A stretch of 26,870 nucleotides of DNA from Paramacrobiotus richtersi (taxonomy: Eukaryota > Tardigrada > Eutardigrada > Parachela > Macrobiotidae): assembly GCA_034698045.1 (NCBI GenBank), contig JAQGAU010000513.1:1-26870 (forward strand), given 5' to 3'. Position numbers and translations under genes: made by a program. Of the stretch, positions 12,101-19,500 are shown in pieces. The notes beneath the pieces are model-generated. The model searched no databases, was not told where the DNA came from, and saw only the letters and a program-made list of their open reading frames with translations. Every line of letters begins with the position of its first letter. Positions within the stretch are counted from its first letter, which is position 1.

Positions 12101-12380
12101 CCCATATCACCGAATTCCCTAATAAGAAAATGGTTCGATCACGCACAAAAACTAACCATGCGTCAAGAAAGGAAAAACACATAAAGTATATGGTTCAGCG
12201 TAACATACTACCAGATCTACAAAACCGGACAAAATCTACGTATATGTCACAAAAACGGCCTCATTGACGCTAATAATATACTTTCGACATAATCCGCATT
12301 ACCTGTATCATGTACAGCTGCGCAATCCTATACTCCTCCACGCTCATGGGGAGCGGGATCCTGTACTCCTTAATCAGCAT
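8..12380 (-). CDS. rdgB: rdgB/PITPNM (Nir) phosphatidylinositol transfer protein gene, 14 coding exons, 3' end outside window
   Basis: Membrane-associated PI transfer protein. In the family it exchanges PI and phosphatidic acid between ER and plasma membrane, sits at contact sites through VAP, and sustains PLC signalling. Coding exons, 5' to 3': 12303-12380, 10313-10886, 8332-8469, 7582-7761, 7427-7516, 7081-7197, 6354-6705, 5517-5861, 4975-5309, 4253-4555, 3217-3365, 2619-2726, 757-1022, 8-174. All junction phases agree, giving about 1067 codons before the window ends inside LNS2; human PITPNM1 has 1244 residues. Domains: PITP about 1-260, acidic FFAT motif 348-354, DDHD about 705-887, LNS2 from about 1020. 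The long Ser/Pro-rich linkers are poorly conserved, as in other members. I identified it by reading conserved blocks, without a database search. Family assignment is very secure; small shifts at individual splice sites are possible. Confidence 0.96.
572..586 (-). repeat. Intronic A-box-like motif, copy 1 (exact consensus)
   Basis: CGTAGTGTAGTGGCT in gene orientation, in the rdgB intron 175-756. A weaker relative (11 of 15) lies at 388-402 in the same intron. Confidence 0.8.
757..1022 (-). CDS. rdgB: rdgB exon 13 (pre-LNS2 beta domain)
   Basis: Residues 924-1012. [47 protein letters not shown] and [11 protein letters not shown] follow human PITPNM almost residue for residue. The acceptor is GCGTAG; the donor GTGAGT splits an Arg codon (AG|G). 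Confidence 0.97.
1023..2618 (-). other. Long rdgB intron between exons 12 and 13
   Basis: 1.6 kb of AT-rich sequence, with only the patch near 1793 standing out. No convincing coding segment, RNA gene or A-box motif copy was seen. A 144-codon plus-strand frame (1937-2371) has Lys/Asn/Phe-rich composition, as expected from AT-rich noncoding DNA. Confidence 0.8.
1793..1800. promoter_or_regulatory. E-box (CLEAR-like)
   Basis: GTCACGTG followed by GC, in a slightly GC-richer patch (about 1680-1830) of a long AT-rich rdgB intron. It resembles bHLH-Zip sites. Confidence 0.25.
2619..2726 (-). CDS. rdgB: rdgB exon 12
   Basis: Residues 888-923, phase 0 at both ends. It ends [16 protein letters not shown], matching the PREKWQRKRTHVKLR block between DDHD and LNS2 of vertebrate PITPNM. 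The N-terminal half is variable. The acceptor is ATTCCAG; the donor is GTCAGT. Confidence 0.93.
3189..3200. promoter_or_regulatory. Overlapping E-box and CRE
   Basis: CACGTGACGTCA merges a CACGTG E-box and a full TGACGTCA CRE just inside the rdgB intron that follows exon 11. It could be an intronic enhancer element; function is not shown. Confidence 0.3.
3217..3365 (-). CDS. rdgB: rdgB exon 11 (end of DDHD domain)
   Basis: Residues 838-887. [16 protein letters not shown] and [18 protein letters not shown] close the DDHD domain; H871 and D879 are the likely final H and D. The acceptor is TTTTTTGCAG; the donor is GTACGT after a phase-0 Gln. Confidence 0.96.
3740..3887. repeat. Diverged 76-bp tandem duplication
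   Basis: Two units, 3740-3815 and 3816-3887, share blocks such as ATGTTAT.CCATA and ATTTTTCGCT at a constant 76-bp offset, with many substitutions. They lie in rdgB intron 3366-4252. The age suggests an old local duplication without visible function. Confidence 0.8.
4253..4555 (-). CDS. rdgB: rdgB exon 10 (DDHD domain)
   Basis: Residues 737-837. [20 protein letters not shown] followed by [15 protein letters not shown] are textbook DDHD blocks of the Nir family; the TDP Asp (755) is probably one of the four name-giving residues. The tail is variable. The acceptor is TTGCAG; the donor GTAAGT follows the first base of codon 838. Confidence 0.96.
4699..4713 (-). repeat. Intronic A-box-like motif, copy 2 (exact consensus)
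   Basis: Identical 15-mer in rdgB intron 4556-4974, 143 nt from the acceptor side. Confidence 0.8.
4975..5309 (-). CDS. rdgB: rdgB exon 9 (linker and start of DDHD domain)
   Basis: Residues 625-736. A variable Ser/Pro linker leads to the DDHD start near residue 705, [20 protein letters not shown]. Relatives read GSPLGLVLA; here residue 717 is Cys in place of Ser. The acceptor is GTTCTCAG; the donor is GTACGT after the first base of a Gly codon. The frame stays open past the donor but loses homology, which fixes the splice site. Confidence 0.95.
5517..5861 (-). CDS. rdgB: rdgB exon 8
   Basis: Residues 510-625. It opens LTPYSLD and includes [38 protein letters not shown] and [20 protein letters not shown]. 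The last corresponds to the GDGVGGILGFDALC block of PITPNM1. A Ser-rich tail ends in codon 625 at a GTAATG donor. Confidence 0.95.
5998..6012 (-). repeat. Intronic A-box-like motif, copy 3 (exact consensus)
   Basis: Identical 15-mer in rdgB intron 5862-6353. Confidence 0.8.
6354..6705 (-). CDS. rdgB: rdgB exon 7 (conserved block before DDHD)
   Basis: Residues 393-509. It holds [35 protein letters not shown] and [15 protein letters not shown]. These align with the HGGNILD, ADIHTF and CPAICSEAFSLVSS blocks of vertebrate PITPNM between FFAT and DDHD. The donor is GTAAGC; it ends in phase 2. Confidence 0.95.
6906..6920 (-). repeat. Intronic A-box-like motif, copy 4
   Basis: One mismatch (TAGTGTAATGG core) in rdgB intron 6706-7080. 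It still fits the A box. Confidence 0.75.
7081..7197 (-). CDS. rdgB: rdgB exon 6 (linker after FFAT)
   Basis: Residues 354-392. It completes the FFAT Glu (G|AA) and continues [20 protein letters not shown]. The WSS block matches the KWSS/KWNS sequence after FFAT in vertebrate Nir proteins. The acceptor is ATTGCAG, the donor GTATTT; phase 1-1. Confidence 0.9.
7427..7516 (-). CDS. rdgB: rdgB exon 5 (FFAT core exon)
   Basis: Residues 324-353 read [19 protein letters not shown] then [10 protein letters not shown]. This is an acidic tract followed by the EFFDA core of an FFAT motif, which binds VAP on the ER in Nir/rdgB proteins. The final Glu of EFFDAAE is completed across the intron by the next exon. 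At 90 nt and phase 1-1, it could be skipped without a frameshift. Confidence 0.92.
7582..7761 (-). CDS. rdgB: rdgB exon 4 (Ser/Pro-rich linker)
   Basis: Residues 264-323, a low-complexity linker rich in Ser, Pro and Asn ([26 protein letters not shown]). There is little conservation to test. Two in-phase acceptors exist: CTCTGCAG, starting the exon at 7761, and TTGTTAG, starting it at 7785. The second adds eight residues (ANVSASSA) and could be alternative. The donor is GTAATA; the exon is symmetric phase 1. Confidence 0.8.
7762..8331 (-). other. rdgB intron 3, GC-AG type
   Basis: 570-nt intron starting GCACGT (8326-8331) and ending CTCTGCAG at 7762 (or TTGTTAG at 7786). AT-rich, no other feature seen. 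The GC donor is inferred because no GT in the right phase lies before the reading frame loses homology. Confidence 0.75.
8332..8469 (-). CDS. rdgB: rdgB exon 3 (PITP C-terminal helices)
   Basis: Residues 218-263. [19 protein letters not shown] and [13 protein letters not shown] match the end of class II PITP domains. The acceptor is GATTAG. The only phase-compatible donor visible is GCACGT (8326-8331), so this exon seems to end at a GC-AG intron. The exon is symmetric, phase 1 at both ends. Confidence 0.93.
8470..9557 (-). other. Part of rdgB intron 2 downstream of the tandem array
   Basis: AT-rich sequence holding the 9122-9164 motif copy. Otherwise no coding or RNA signal that I can support. 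Confidence 0.75.
9122..9164 (-). repeat. Intronic A-box-like motif, copy 5, with B-box match
   Basis: Core TAGTGTAATGG at 9150-9164. 21 nt further, GTTCAATGC (9122-9130) fits the Pol III B-box GWTCRANNC. A T-run lies about 60-70 nt beyond, near 9062. This is the best candidate in the window for a transcribed Pol III unit. Confidence 0.6.
9714..9736 (-). repeat. Decoy 5' splice site, array copy 5
   Basis: Exact copy of the last 17 nt of exon 2 (9720-9736) with donor GTAAGT (9714-9719). Confidence 0.85.
9834..9856 (-). repeat. Decoy 5' splice site, array copy 4
   Basis: Exon-tail copy 9840-9856 with intact GTAAGT. An acceptor-like CAG lies 34 nt upstream in gene orientation. Confidence 0.85.
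9951..9973 (-). repeat. Decoy 5' splice site, array copy 3
   Basis: Exon-tail copy 9957-9973 with intact GTAAGT. Confidence 0.85.
10070..10092 (-). repeat. Decoy 5' splice site, array copy 2
   Basis: Exon-tail copy 10076-10092 with intact GTAAGT. The neighbouring CGATAATG block carries one base change in this unit. Confidence 0.85.
10189..10211 (-). repeat. Decoy 5' splice site, array copy 1
   Basis: Exon-tail copy 10195-10211 with intact GTAAGT, 118 nt downstream of the authentic donor. Confidence 0.85.
10313..10886 (-). CDS. rdgB: rdgB exon 2 (main PITP lipid-binding exon)
   Basis: Residues 27-217. It carries [20 protein letters not shown], then the glycine-rich [18 protein letters not shown] block. 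T59 and K61 fall at the numbers of the inositol-headgroup residues of PITPalpha; the [12 protein letters not shown] block supplies the equivalents of E86 and N90 (here E87, N91). Later blocks are [12 protein letters not shown] and [17 protein letters not shown]. The acceptor is ATATAG at 10887; the donor is GTAAGT at 10307-10312 after the first base of codon 218. The last 17 nt and the donor are copied five times in the adjoining tandem array. Confidence 0.96.
10887..12302 (-). other. First rdgB coding intron
   Basis: 1.4 kb from GTAATG at 12302 to ATATAG at 10887. Uniformly AT-rich; plus-strand open frames here are short and low-complexity. Confidence 0.8.
12303..12380 (-). CDS. rdgB: rdgB exon 1 (start codon, PITP N-terminus)
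   Basis: Residues 1-26, beginning [18 protein letters not shown] and ending MIQ at a GTAATG donor (phase 0). This is the invariant N-terminus of the PITP fold. The ATG at 12378-12380 matches the family start. An AG after a pyrimidine run near 12434 could be a 5' UTR splice acceptor. Confidence 0.95.
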
Positions 12381-12739
12381 CTTCCCTGGCGTTCCGTCAC
12401 ATAATCATCGGCAATCCAATCAAAAAATTCCCTGACGAAAAATAATAATCCCGTATACTGGGCAATGAGTAAATCCAGCACACACAGTGGATGACATTAG
12501 TCAAACACAATCAGCACACCCGACGAATAAAATCCCCAGGAAACACACACACACATACACCAGCAACCAACCGAAGCCTGATTCTTCGCTGCTGGGATCC
12601 ACGCTCGATCGATCGATAAGGTGGCCCGATAATCTTGGGAACAAACGCCGCTTGTACATGCGTCGCGCTTATGACGTAAAGGTCTTCTTGTCAGTTCTCA
12701 TGGCATACTACAAATAAACAAACTACTGGCCTGGGTGTA

Positions 12740-12900
12740 CAGTACACACACGGGACACTGCGATGAGAGGGCGGACTTCCGCCGTGTGTGCGGCCATTGG
12801 CGGGTCTAAACGGTAACATATGATAGTTCGGTGGTGCGATGCTGTTACACCACCCGACCCTGACATGTCTTTATTCCGATCACGCTACACCGTCCCCAGC
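12740..12900 (-). promoter_or_regulatory. Candidate rdgB promoter region
   Basis: A GC-rich island in AT-rich DNA, 360-520 bp upstream of the rdgB ATG. On the gene strand it has CCAATGG (12794-12800), an ETS-like GCGGAAGT within the palindrome GGCGGACTTCCGCC (12770-12783), and no clear TATA box. GATC/GATA-type runs lie nearby at about 12605-12620. The position suits a TATA-less promoter feeding a 5' UTR exon. Confidence 0.35.
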
Positions 12901-14083
12901 AGAAAAAAAACAAAACACCAACATCATACGACTTTTTCGGGGAAGTTTTTGCTCAGTGCGGTGTGAATATGGAGGTTGACGTTTATGACAAGAAAATTTT
13001 TCTTATGCATTGGTAATTGACTTATTACCAATGCCGGCCAGGATCAAGTTTAATCGCACCAGAAACATGCATGCACTGCAAATCTGGTGGGGCATTACGT
13101 ACATCAACACTAGCACTTCAAATAAAGAATAAAATCGGCAAAGAAAAAAGGAAGTTCGTACGTAATTAACACGTTTTAAAAGTACAAATATCAACGTGTA
13201 ATGTACTTATTTAAAAATACTGTAAACATTTCGCACCTAAAAAAGTTGTAACAAACTTTCCTTATAATTACGAGTGTACGTACAGCGAAGCTGTAAGAGA
13301 ACACGCTTCAATATAACACAGCGAACGTATAACCAAAGCGTATATATAAATACGATATAACGAAAGTTTGTTTATCTGATTTGCAAGATTCCCACGGAGT
13401 TGGCAGATCCCTATCATGAGCACATGCTCAACTAATCGTAAATACAGTATATGTGTGCATTATTGTTACGGTACCGGCACCTTGCAATATATTCATTCTT
13501 TTAATTTCTTCGCATCAATATAAATAAATATTTGCTTAGCACAAGTTCTGCCACAGCTTTATTGATCAATGATCATATATTTCAAACATTTTGCTCACTA
13601 TACAACAACACCAAAAAAATCTACTTCAGAATATGAGCAGCTGAATACACAGCAGCAGTACTTATACTGAGTAATCGTTTGATTTATAAGGTTGTCGGCA
13701 CTTTACGAATAATTTATTCAGTATAGTTGTAAGATAACCTTATCAAATAAAAAGTACGACAGTGGAAAAAGATGTAAAAAACGATAATAAATATTTTTTT
13801 ACTGTTCCGGCAAAGATTAGTAGAAGTATGCACAACACATACCGTAGCACACTGAAGTGACTGATTACTGTGAACATGACTGACACTTATGAATATGTAA
13901 GCGCCAAAAATTTGCTATTCAAATCAACTTTACTCCAATCACTCACTCGAGTTGTTCTAATGATTTTCGTAAACTTGAAAATAAAAACTCTATAATATTG
14001 TCATAAAAACGACCCAGTATCAGTAGTTTATAAATCAACCGGATCTGAAGAATATTTGCAATTCTGACTATTTAAGCAAATAG

Positions 14084-14119
14084 CTGGAAAATGATTATTA
14101 ACTGGAAAATGATTATTAA
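14084..14119. repeat. 18-bp perfect direct repeat
   Basis: CTGGAAAATGATTATTAA occurs twice head to tail in intergenic DNA, typical of slippage. Confidence 0.9.
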
Positions 14120-15426
14120 ATAACAACAAAACTGCGTCAAATCCTACAGTTAATTGGAAGCCAAAAATACATCGGATCGTCATCAGCGCGTGAAGTGGAT
14201 CCTTAAAACCGTGAGCTATTGTGTTTGTCATTAATACCATCAAGTACTTACGTCCATTCAAGAAAAACACGTCTGCTGATTTTTCACCACAACAAACGGC
14301 CTAAGGGTAATTGTGGGAGATTACTATCTGCTGTCTTATTACCGCTGTAACAAGTTGTAATTTGCTTTTTAAAACAAATTTGGAAAATGAAAAACACATA
14401 CTAATCAGTATTCACAAAAACCCAAGAATCCATCAAAATCAAAAAGCCCTTTTTTTCTGAGATTTATTTTGATATAAAAAAATTACTAACAATGCGAAAT
14501 GAAATACAAATTATACAGAAAAAGTTTTACACAAAAAACATTCCATTAAGCAAAACGAAACTATAGTATTTATTTCGAACTATGTTCATCAGACAACTAC
14601 ACAACAGCTACTTAAAAAATGTTACAAATCTCAAAAATTTCCTAATACATAAATTCCCATTTATTGCTTAATCTGCACAAAAATGCTTAGCTGAACGTAG
14701 TAACTACAAAAATACGGTCAATTTAAATTATGATATTTCATTTTACACTTTTTCGATTCGTACCACAAATATGCGATCGTTTAAGCCTAAAACGAAGGAG
14801 TACCATAGAGGCAACAAAAAGCATCAACCAACAAATTAATTATCCAATGGCGCAGTACAAAATTAATGCCAGCTGAGAGAACAACTCCACCAGTTGCGTG
14901 TACATCCTCATGTGTTAATTATTCAACATTTTCAATTTACCTACCGTTGTCCATCCTCCAAAGACCAGAGACGTTCTTTCAAAATTATTCACATGTGTTT
15001 GTATATTTAATGGGGAAATGTAGTCTCAACAATGTGCACTTGCATAATCGCGATAATCATCATCCGACGCATTCGTTTGACGTCTTTGTATGCATACAAT
15101 CCATCATCCGAATTTCCAAAATTATAAAGAATCAAACGTTCAACGAGCTAAAAAATGCGTAAGGTATGTATTCCACAAATCATATAGGCACAAGAGCGCC
15201 GCGGTAGGAATGCAATAGACCGAATGTCGATACACTTTTAAATTTGAAGATGAAAGAAACTCAACAACAAACAATTCCACAAATTTGCAAAATATGCGAG
15301 AACACCATAAGCATATTAACGCTAGCAGAAAACTGCCAAGGGATATTTTAATTTTTAACGACAAAACATTGCCTGCAGGCTGATGCAGTAGTCAGCTGAA
15401 CAGGCAAATTTCGATACAGCGGCTAA

Positions 15427-15473
15427 CCAATCGAAACTGGCGGCTCCTCCCACACATGTTTACCGTATAAATA
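15427..15473 (+). promoter_or_regulatory. Candidate plus-strand CCAAT/TATA promoter
   Basis: CCAAT at 15427-15431, a CTCCTCCCA element, then TATAAATA at 15466-15473, with sensible spacing for a Pol II promoter. No established gene follows on the plus strand; a 30-residue ORF (15643-15735) begins about 150 bp after the predicted start. Confidence 0.25.
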
Positions 15474-16155
15474 AAACGTATACTACCTTACAAATAATAA
15501 TGGTGCTAAAGATTAAATCTTTATTCTCAGTGAATCTGTACTGGTTGAGAAATAAACAACAATAATGGTGTTAGTATCGATAGTAACAATAAACTGGTTC
15601 GTGTCGCTGAAAGAAAACTGACTAATTTTTTTTCTCTTTAAAATGCCGCGTTGCTTATCAGTTATCAGCGATAATAAATGTGCTACCATATTCGGAAGGC
15701 GCGAACGGGTAAGACATGTGAGGAAAACAGATTAAAGCGATCTAACCGATAGTAATGCCGATAGTAATGTAGAAATGATACCGGTACTACCGTAATGGGG
15801 AAACTTCGTCTGTCATAATTTTACCAAAATGCTCAAAAATGGGCTGCACCATATCCCGAGAAACAGTTGTCCATGTTGAAATTTTGTTGGATCTGAAAAA
15901 TTTTGAGTAGCAAAAAAATTGCTTTTTGCAACTGATAGAGAGTATGATCGACTATTATTATCCTGCATCCGCAATAATGCGTTTTTCTACCTTTTTTCTA
16001 TCTAATATTAATGGATAAAGAGAGTAAGAACATTTAGAAATGCCTCTACAAACACCGGATGTACACCGAACAGCGGAACAGGACGGATGATTAATGATCA
16101 ATACATCTGTGCCGGATGTCATTAACAAAAAATTAAACAAATTTCGTTCGCCGTA

Positions 16156-16161
16156 TTTATT
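16156..16161 (-). terminator. Candidate Hip1 polyadenylation signal
   Basis: AATAAA on the minus strand, about 315 nt after the stop codon and the first such hexamer downstream of it. It implies a 3' UTR of roughly 330-350 nt. Confidence 0.5.
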
Positions 16162-16473
16162 CCGTTACTCATGGTTTGCCCCAAGTCCCACCCATAAACT
16201 ACGAGTAAAATAAAAACCGTTTGAAGCACAAGCAATAAATAATTTGCCGGAATTTGGTAAGTCCTCGTCAACATCCATCCACGCGAATCCGCCTCGTTCA
16301 CAACCGTTAAAAAGTTGAAAAAGAGCAAATATAAAACAAGCTCATCCTTGCAATACTCGCAGCTATAGCCATACAAATCACACTAAAAGTATTCTCAAAA
16401 ACACTGTCTGCATTGTTCACACCGGAAACACACTTCGAAGGAAGCGGGAGTTGCAAAGTCAAAGTAGGACAGT

Positions 16474-16581
16474 TTAGGACACTTGACCATCCTGTCCGGC
16501 CATGGAGTAATGCTGTCGACGGATGGAGGCCAGACGTTCACGTTCGCGGGTTAACTGCGACTCCAGCTCCAGGACACGAAC
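16474..16581 (-). CDS. Hip1: Hip1 exon 21 (C-terminus and stop)
   Basis: Residues 970-1004, VRVLELESQLTRERERLASI then RRQHYSMAGQDGQVS and TAA at 16474-16476. It parallels VRVLELENEL..LRKKHYELAG of human HIP1 and ends soon after. It lacks the Pro-rich extension of vertebrate HIP1R. Confidence 0.96.
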   Translation of the reverse strand, partial: VRVLELESQLTRERERLASIRRQHYSMAGQDGQVS

Positions 16582-19500
16582 CTGATAATTCGCTCAAATG
16601 AAGAATTCTGTCGGATAAACGAATGTCTCATTGAAAGTATTTACCTGGGACTCCATTTCGATTTTCTTGATTTTGTGAATGGATAGGGATGAGAAATCCA
16701 TGTCACCTAAACAACCAGGAAAGGCAAACGTTACTGCGCTGCATCGAATCGGAAACATCGAATATACTGAGAAGATCTAATTAGTATAAAAGCAATCCAA
16801 ACCGGTAGCTTTCTAGTTGTTACGCATTATTCTGAACGATGCTCTAACACCCCGTTTTACTTTTTAAAGGTGTTCAACTAATTAATTGTTCCACTTTTTA
16901 TCCATTTTATTCATTCGAGATTTTCTTGACAATGACCATATGACCACCTTTCAGTACTGCAGCTTTTGCAAAACAGCTTAACGTTAATTAAAGGTACTGA
17001 AATCCTAATTAAACTGCAGGAAAGTTGAAAAAACTGGTCAAAAACTACGCGTTTCGAAAATTCTTAATAGTTAGCAAGATGAGTGGATCGAATAGGGAAA
17101 TACATACACAAATCAGTCGGCTTACTTTTTTCTTCGATGAGTTGTGCACAGTCCTTGGCGGAAGCAACCACCCTGGCCGTCGCCTGTGTAACGGACTTGC
17201 TGGCCATCGACAGCTCCGCCAGCGTCTGGCTGTTCTTATCCGCTTTGACTTTAGAAGAAACCACCAACTGAACAGTCCCAGCAGAGATCTCCTGAGACGC
17301 CACGACCAGCTCCTCGAATTTACCCTTTCCACTGACCACTTTATCCGCCGCCTCACTGTAAATATCATTGGTACTGTAATCGCTAACGTAGGTAACAATA
17401 ACGCCACCTGAACATGTAAGCAAACAGCCTCCTTTTGTATACGACAGACAACGACAATTCTATATGAAAATGGAAAACAATTGCTGTTGTATGTTGTCCA
17501 GTATTATTATCGTCATATCAAACCCCAAAAAGAACTGCCAATCATCGTCTACTGAGATTTCAACCGTTATAAGAGCTAAACTGACAGTCACTTTTCAAAC
17601 GATTGAGCCAGTACTCTACGCCATCTACGATTGCTAACTTACAGCAACACATTAGCACCCAGCCCAACCGTTTTAGCCGCCGACAGTAATCCCTCCGTCC
17701 ACCGGTGATTCTTCTTGTAAAACTCTTTTGGACTGGAGAATCCCTTCCCGGCCACCACAATCTCCTGTTGCAGCGCCCTACTCTTCCTGACCAGCACCCT
17801 TATGGCGGCCATCAGGGTGGTACATGAATCCAGAATCTTGGCGTTCACTTCCAGCTTCACCCCGGAATCCTGAGTGCGGGAGTTGACCAGCATCTCTTCG
17901 ATCTTCAAGGCCGCTTCTTCAATGGCTTTGTCCATGTCGTGCAGTTCCTTCTCGACTAGATCGGCTACCTCATCCACTTTGATATCTTCCACCTTGGGAA
18001 TGAGGACGGTGGAGAGCTGCTGGAGGACTTCGAGGTTCTGCTCCAGACTGCTCAGGAGAGGCTCGGCGTCTTGAGGGCTGTCGCGGAAACGATGGAGGTA
18101 GTCAAGGGAATGCTCGCTAATCTCTTTGGCTAGGGCCGAGAACTCTACAATAAATGTGTCGCGATCTGAACAACTGTCTGAGTAATCAAAGTTAAAACGA
18201 CATCTGTAAAAGTACTAACGGACAGCAAGCACAAGAACATTCAGTGCAATTCTGCTGAAAATGACATACGATTTCCAACTCGGACACTGTACACGTATCG
18301 TTTTGCAGTTTATTCCAATTACAAAAAAATACCAAACCTTTAAAGTCTTTAAATTTAAATCTGGAACAGCGTGCGAATCTTTTCACGGACGGACTGCAAG
18401 CCACTTCACTACGATCTCAACAGGTAAAATAAAAAGAAGAAAACATATCTACTCCGACCAGAATGAAATTATGCAAAATCAAAAAGGTAAAGAAAACTAT
18501 TACATCCCGGAAATTTCCTGAATTCACACGAAGCGTTCCAGCAAGTCACCTACCGTCTGTAAGGTCAATAGGAGCCATATGCGATGTGGCCATACACTGC
18601 ACCAGACAATGAGACAGAAAATGGAATGACAACTGCAATTCTTTGGCCAAGTCCAGCATTCCTATCAACGGAAACCGAGAAATTTACCCACTGGTCACAA
18701 AGTAATGGAAACACTGTCTATACTTTCGTCATCCTTTTCCACCGCTTTCCTTAACAACTGAATATGCTCAACAGCCGGTTCCACGCAAACGAGCAAAAAT
18801 TCTACAAAAAACGTCCACAATTTTTTTTGAACGAAAAACACAAAGCAACGCCAAAACCTACCAGGGGTTGCAGTCAGAGTTGTAAACGCCGGCTGTTCCC
18901 ACATCTGTACCGCATGTTGGATCTCCTCAGCCGCAGATGTCGATATCACATCTGGAAATCAATTTTCAATCAGAAATGTTGTTTTCCAACACATGCTGCC
19001 AATTTGCGAAACACTGCAGCTATTAGTGTATTTGCAAAGCATCATGCTTTCCTCATGTATCGGGAAGTAGAAAACAGGTCACCCAATCACTCACTGAGTA
19101 AGCTCTGTCGCAAAGCCTTCTTCTGCAAATTGTGCTGAAAGTTTAAATCCTCCAAATCTGCCTCGGATAACTGAAGCTGCTCCTGTAGTTCGGTGAATCG
19201 CTGTAAAGCGGCCTGATTCTCCCGATGGAGACTTTCACGTGAATCGCGCAGTGAACTCAATTCTCCATCCAAATCCTAACAAAATCATGCATTCCAAACT
19301 TGGTAAAATAAGCTAAAAATTAATATAAATTTTTTTTAAAGGGTATAACGAAACCATACTAGTGTTATTTGCGTTAATCAATGTCGGATGGAAACAGATG
19401 CGCAGTATTGGCCCTTACACTACGGTCTTCACACGAAAGCGGTGCATGCAAAATACACGATCATACTCCAGAAAATAATTTCCCCGGAGTAAAAAATATG

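Larger units (their letters stand above)
12381..16473. other. Intergenic region between Hip1 and rdgB
   Basis: 4.1 kb containing the rdgB 5' UTR and promoter, the Hip1 3' UTR, a short CA run near 12542-12558 and the candidate plus-strand promoter. I found no conserved coding exon on either strand, and no copy of the A-box-like motif. Confidence 0.7.

Noticed and set aside
14866..15162. 98-codon plus-strand frame in intergenic DNA
   Set aside because: Low-complexity composition, no conserved block, no promoter just upstream.
16122..16376. 84-codon hydrophobic minus-strand frame
   Set aside because: It lies just after the Hip1 stop, within the probable 3' UTR and across the AATAAA. No recognisable family.
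18695..18720. Extension of Hip1 exon 16 to the in-frame stop as an alternative C-terminus
   Set aside because: The following exons continue the protein in phase with strong homology, so the stop is intronic. An early-terminating isoform cannot be supported from sequence alone.
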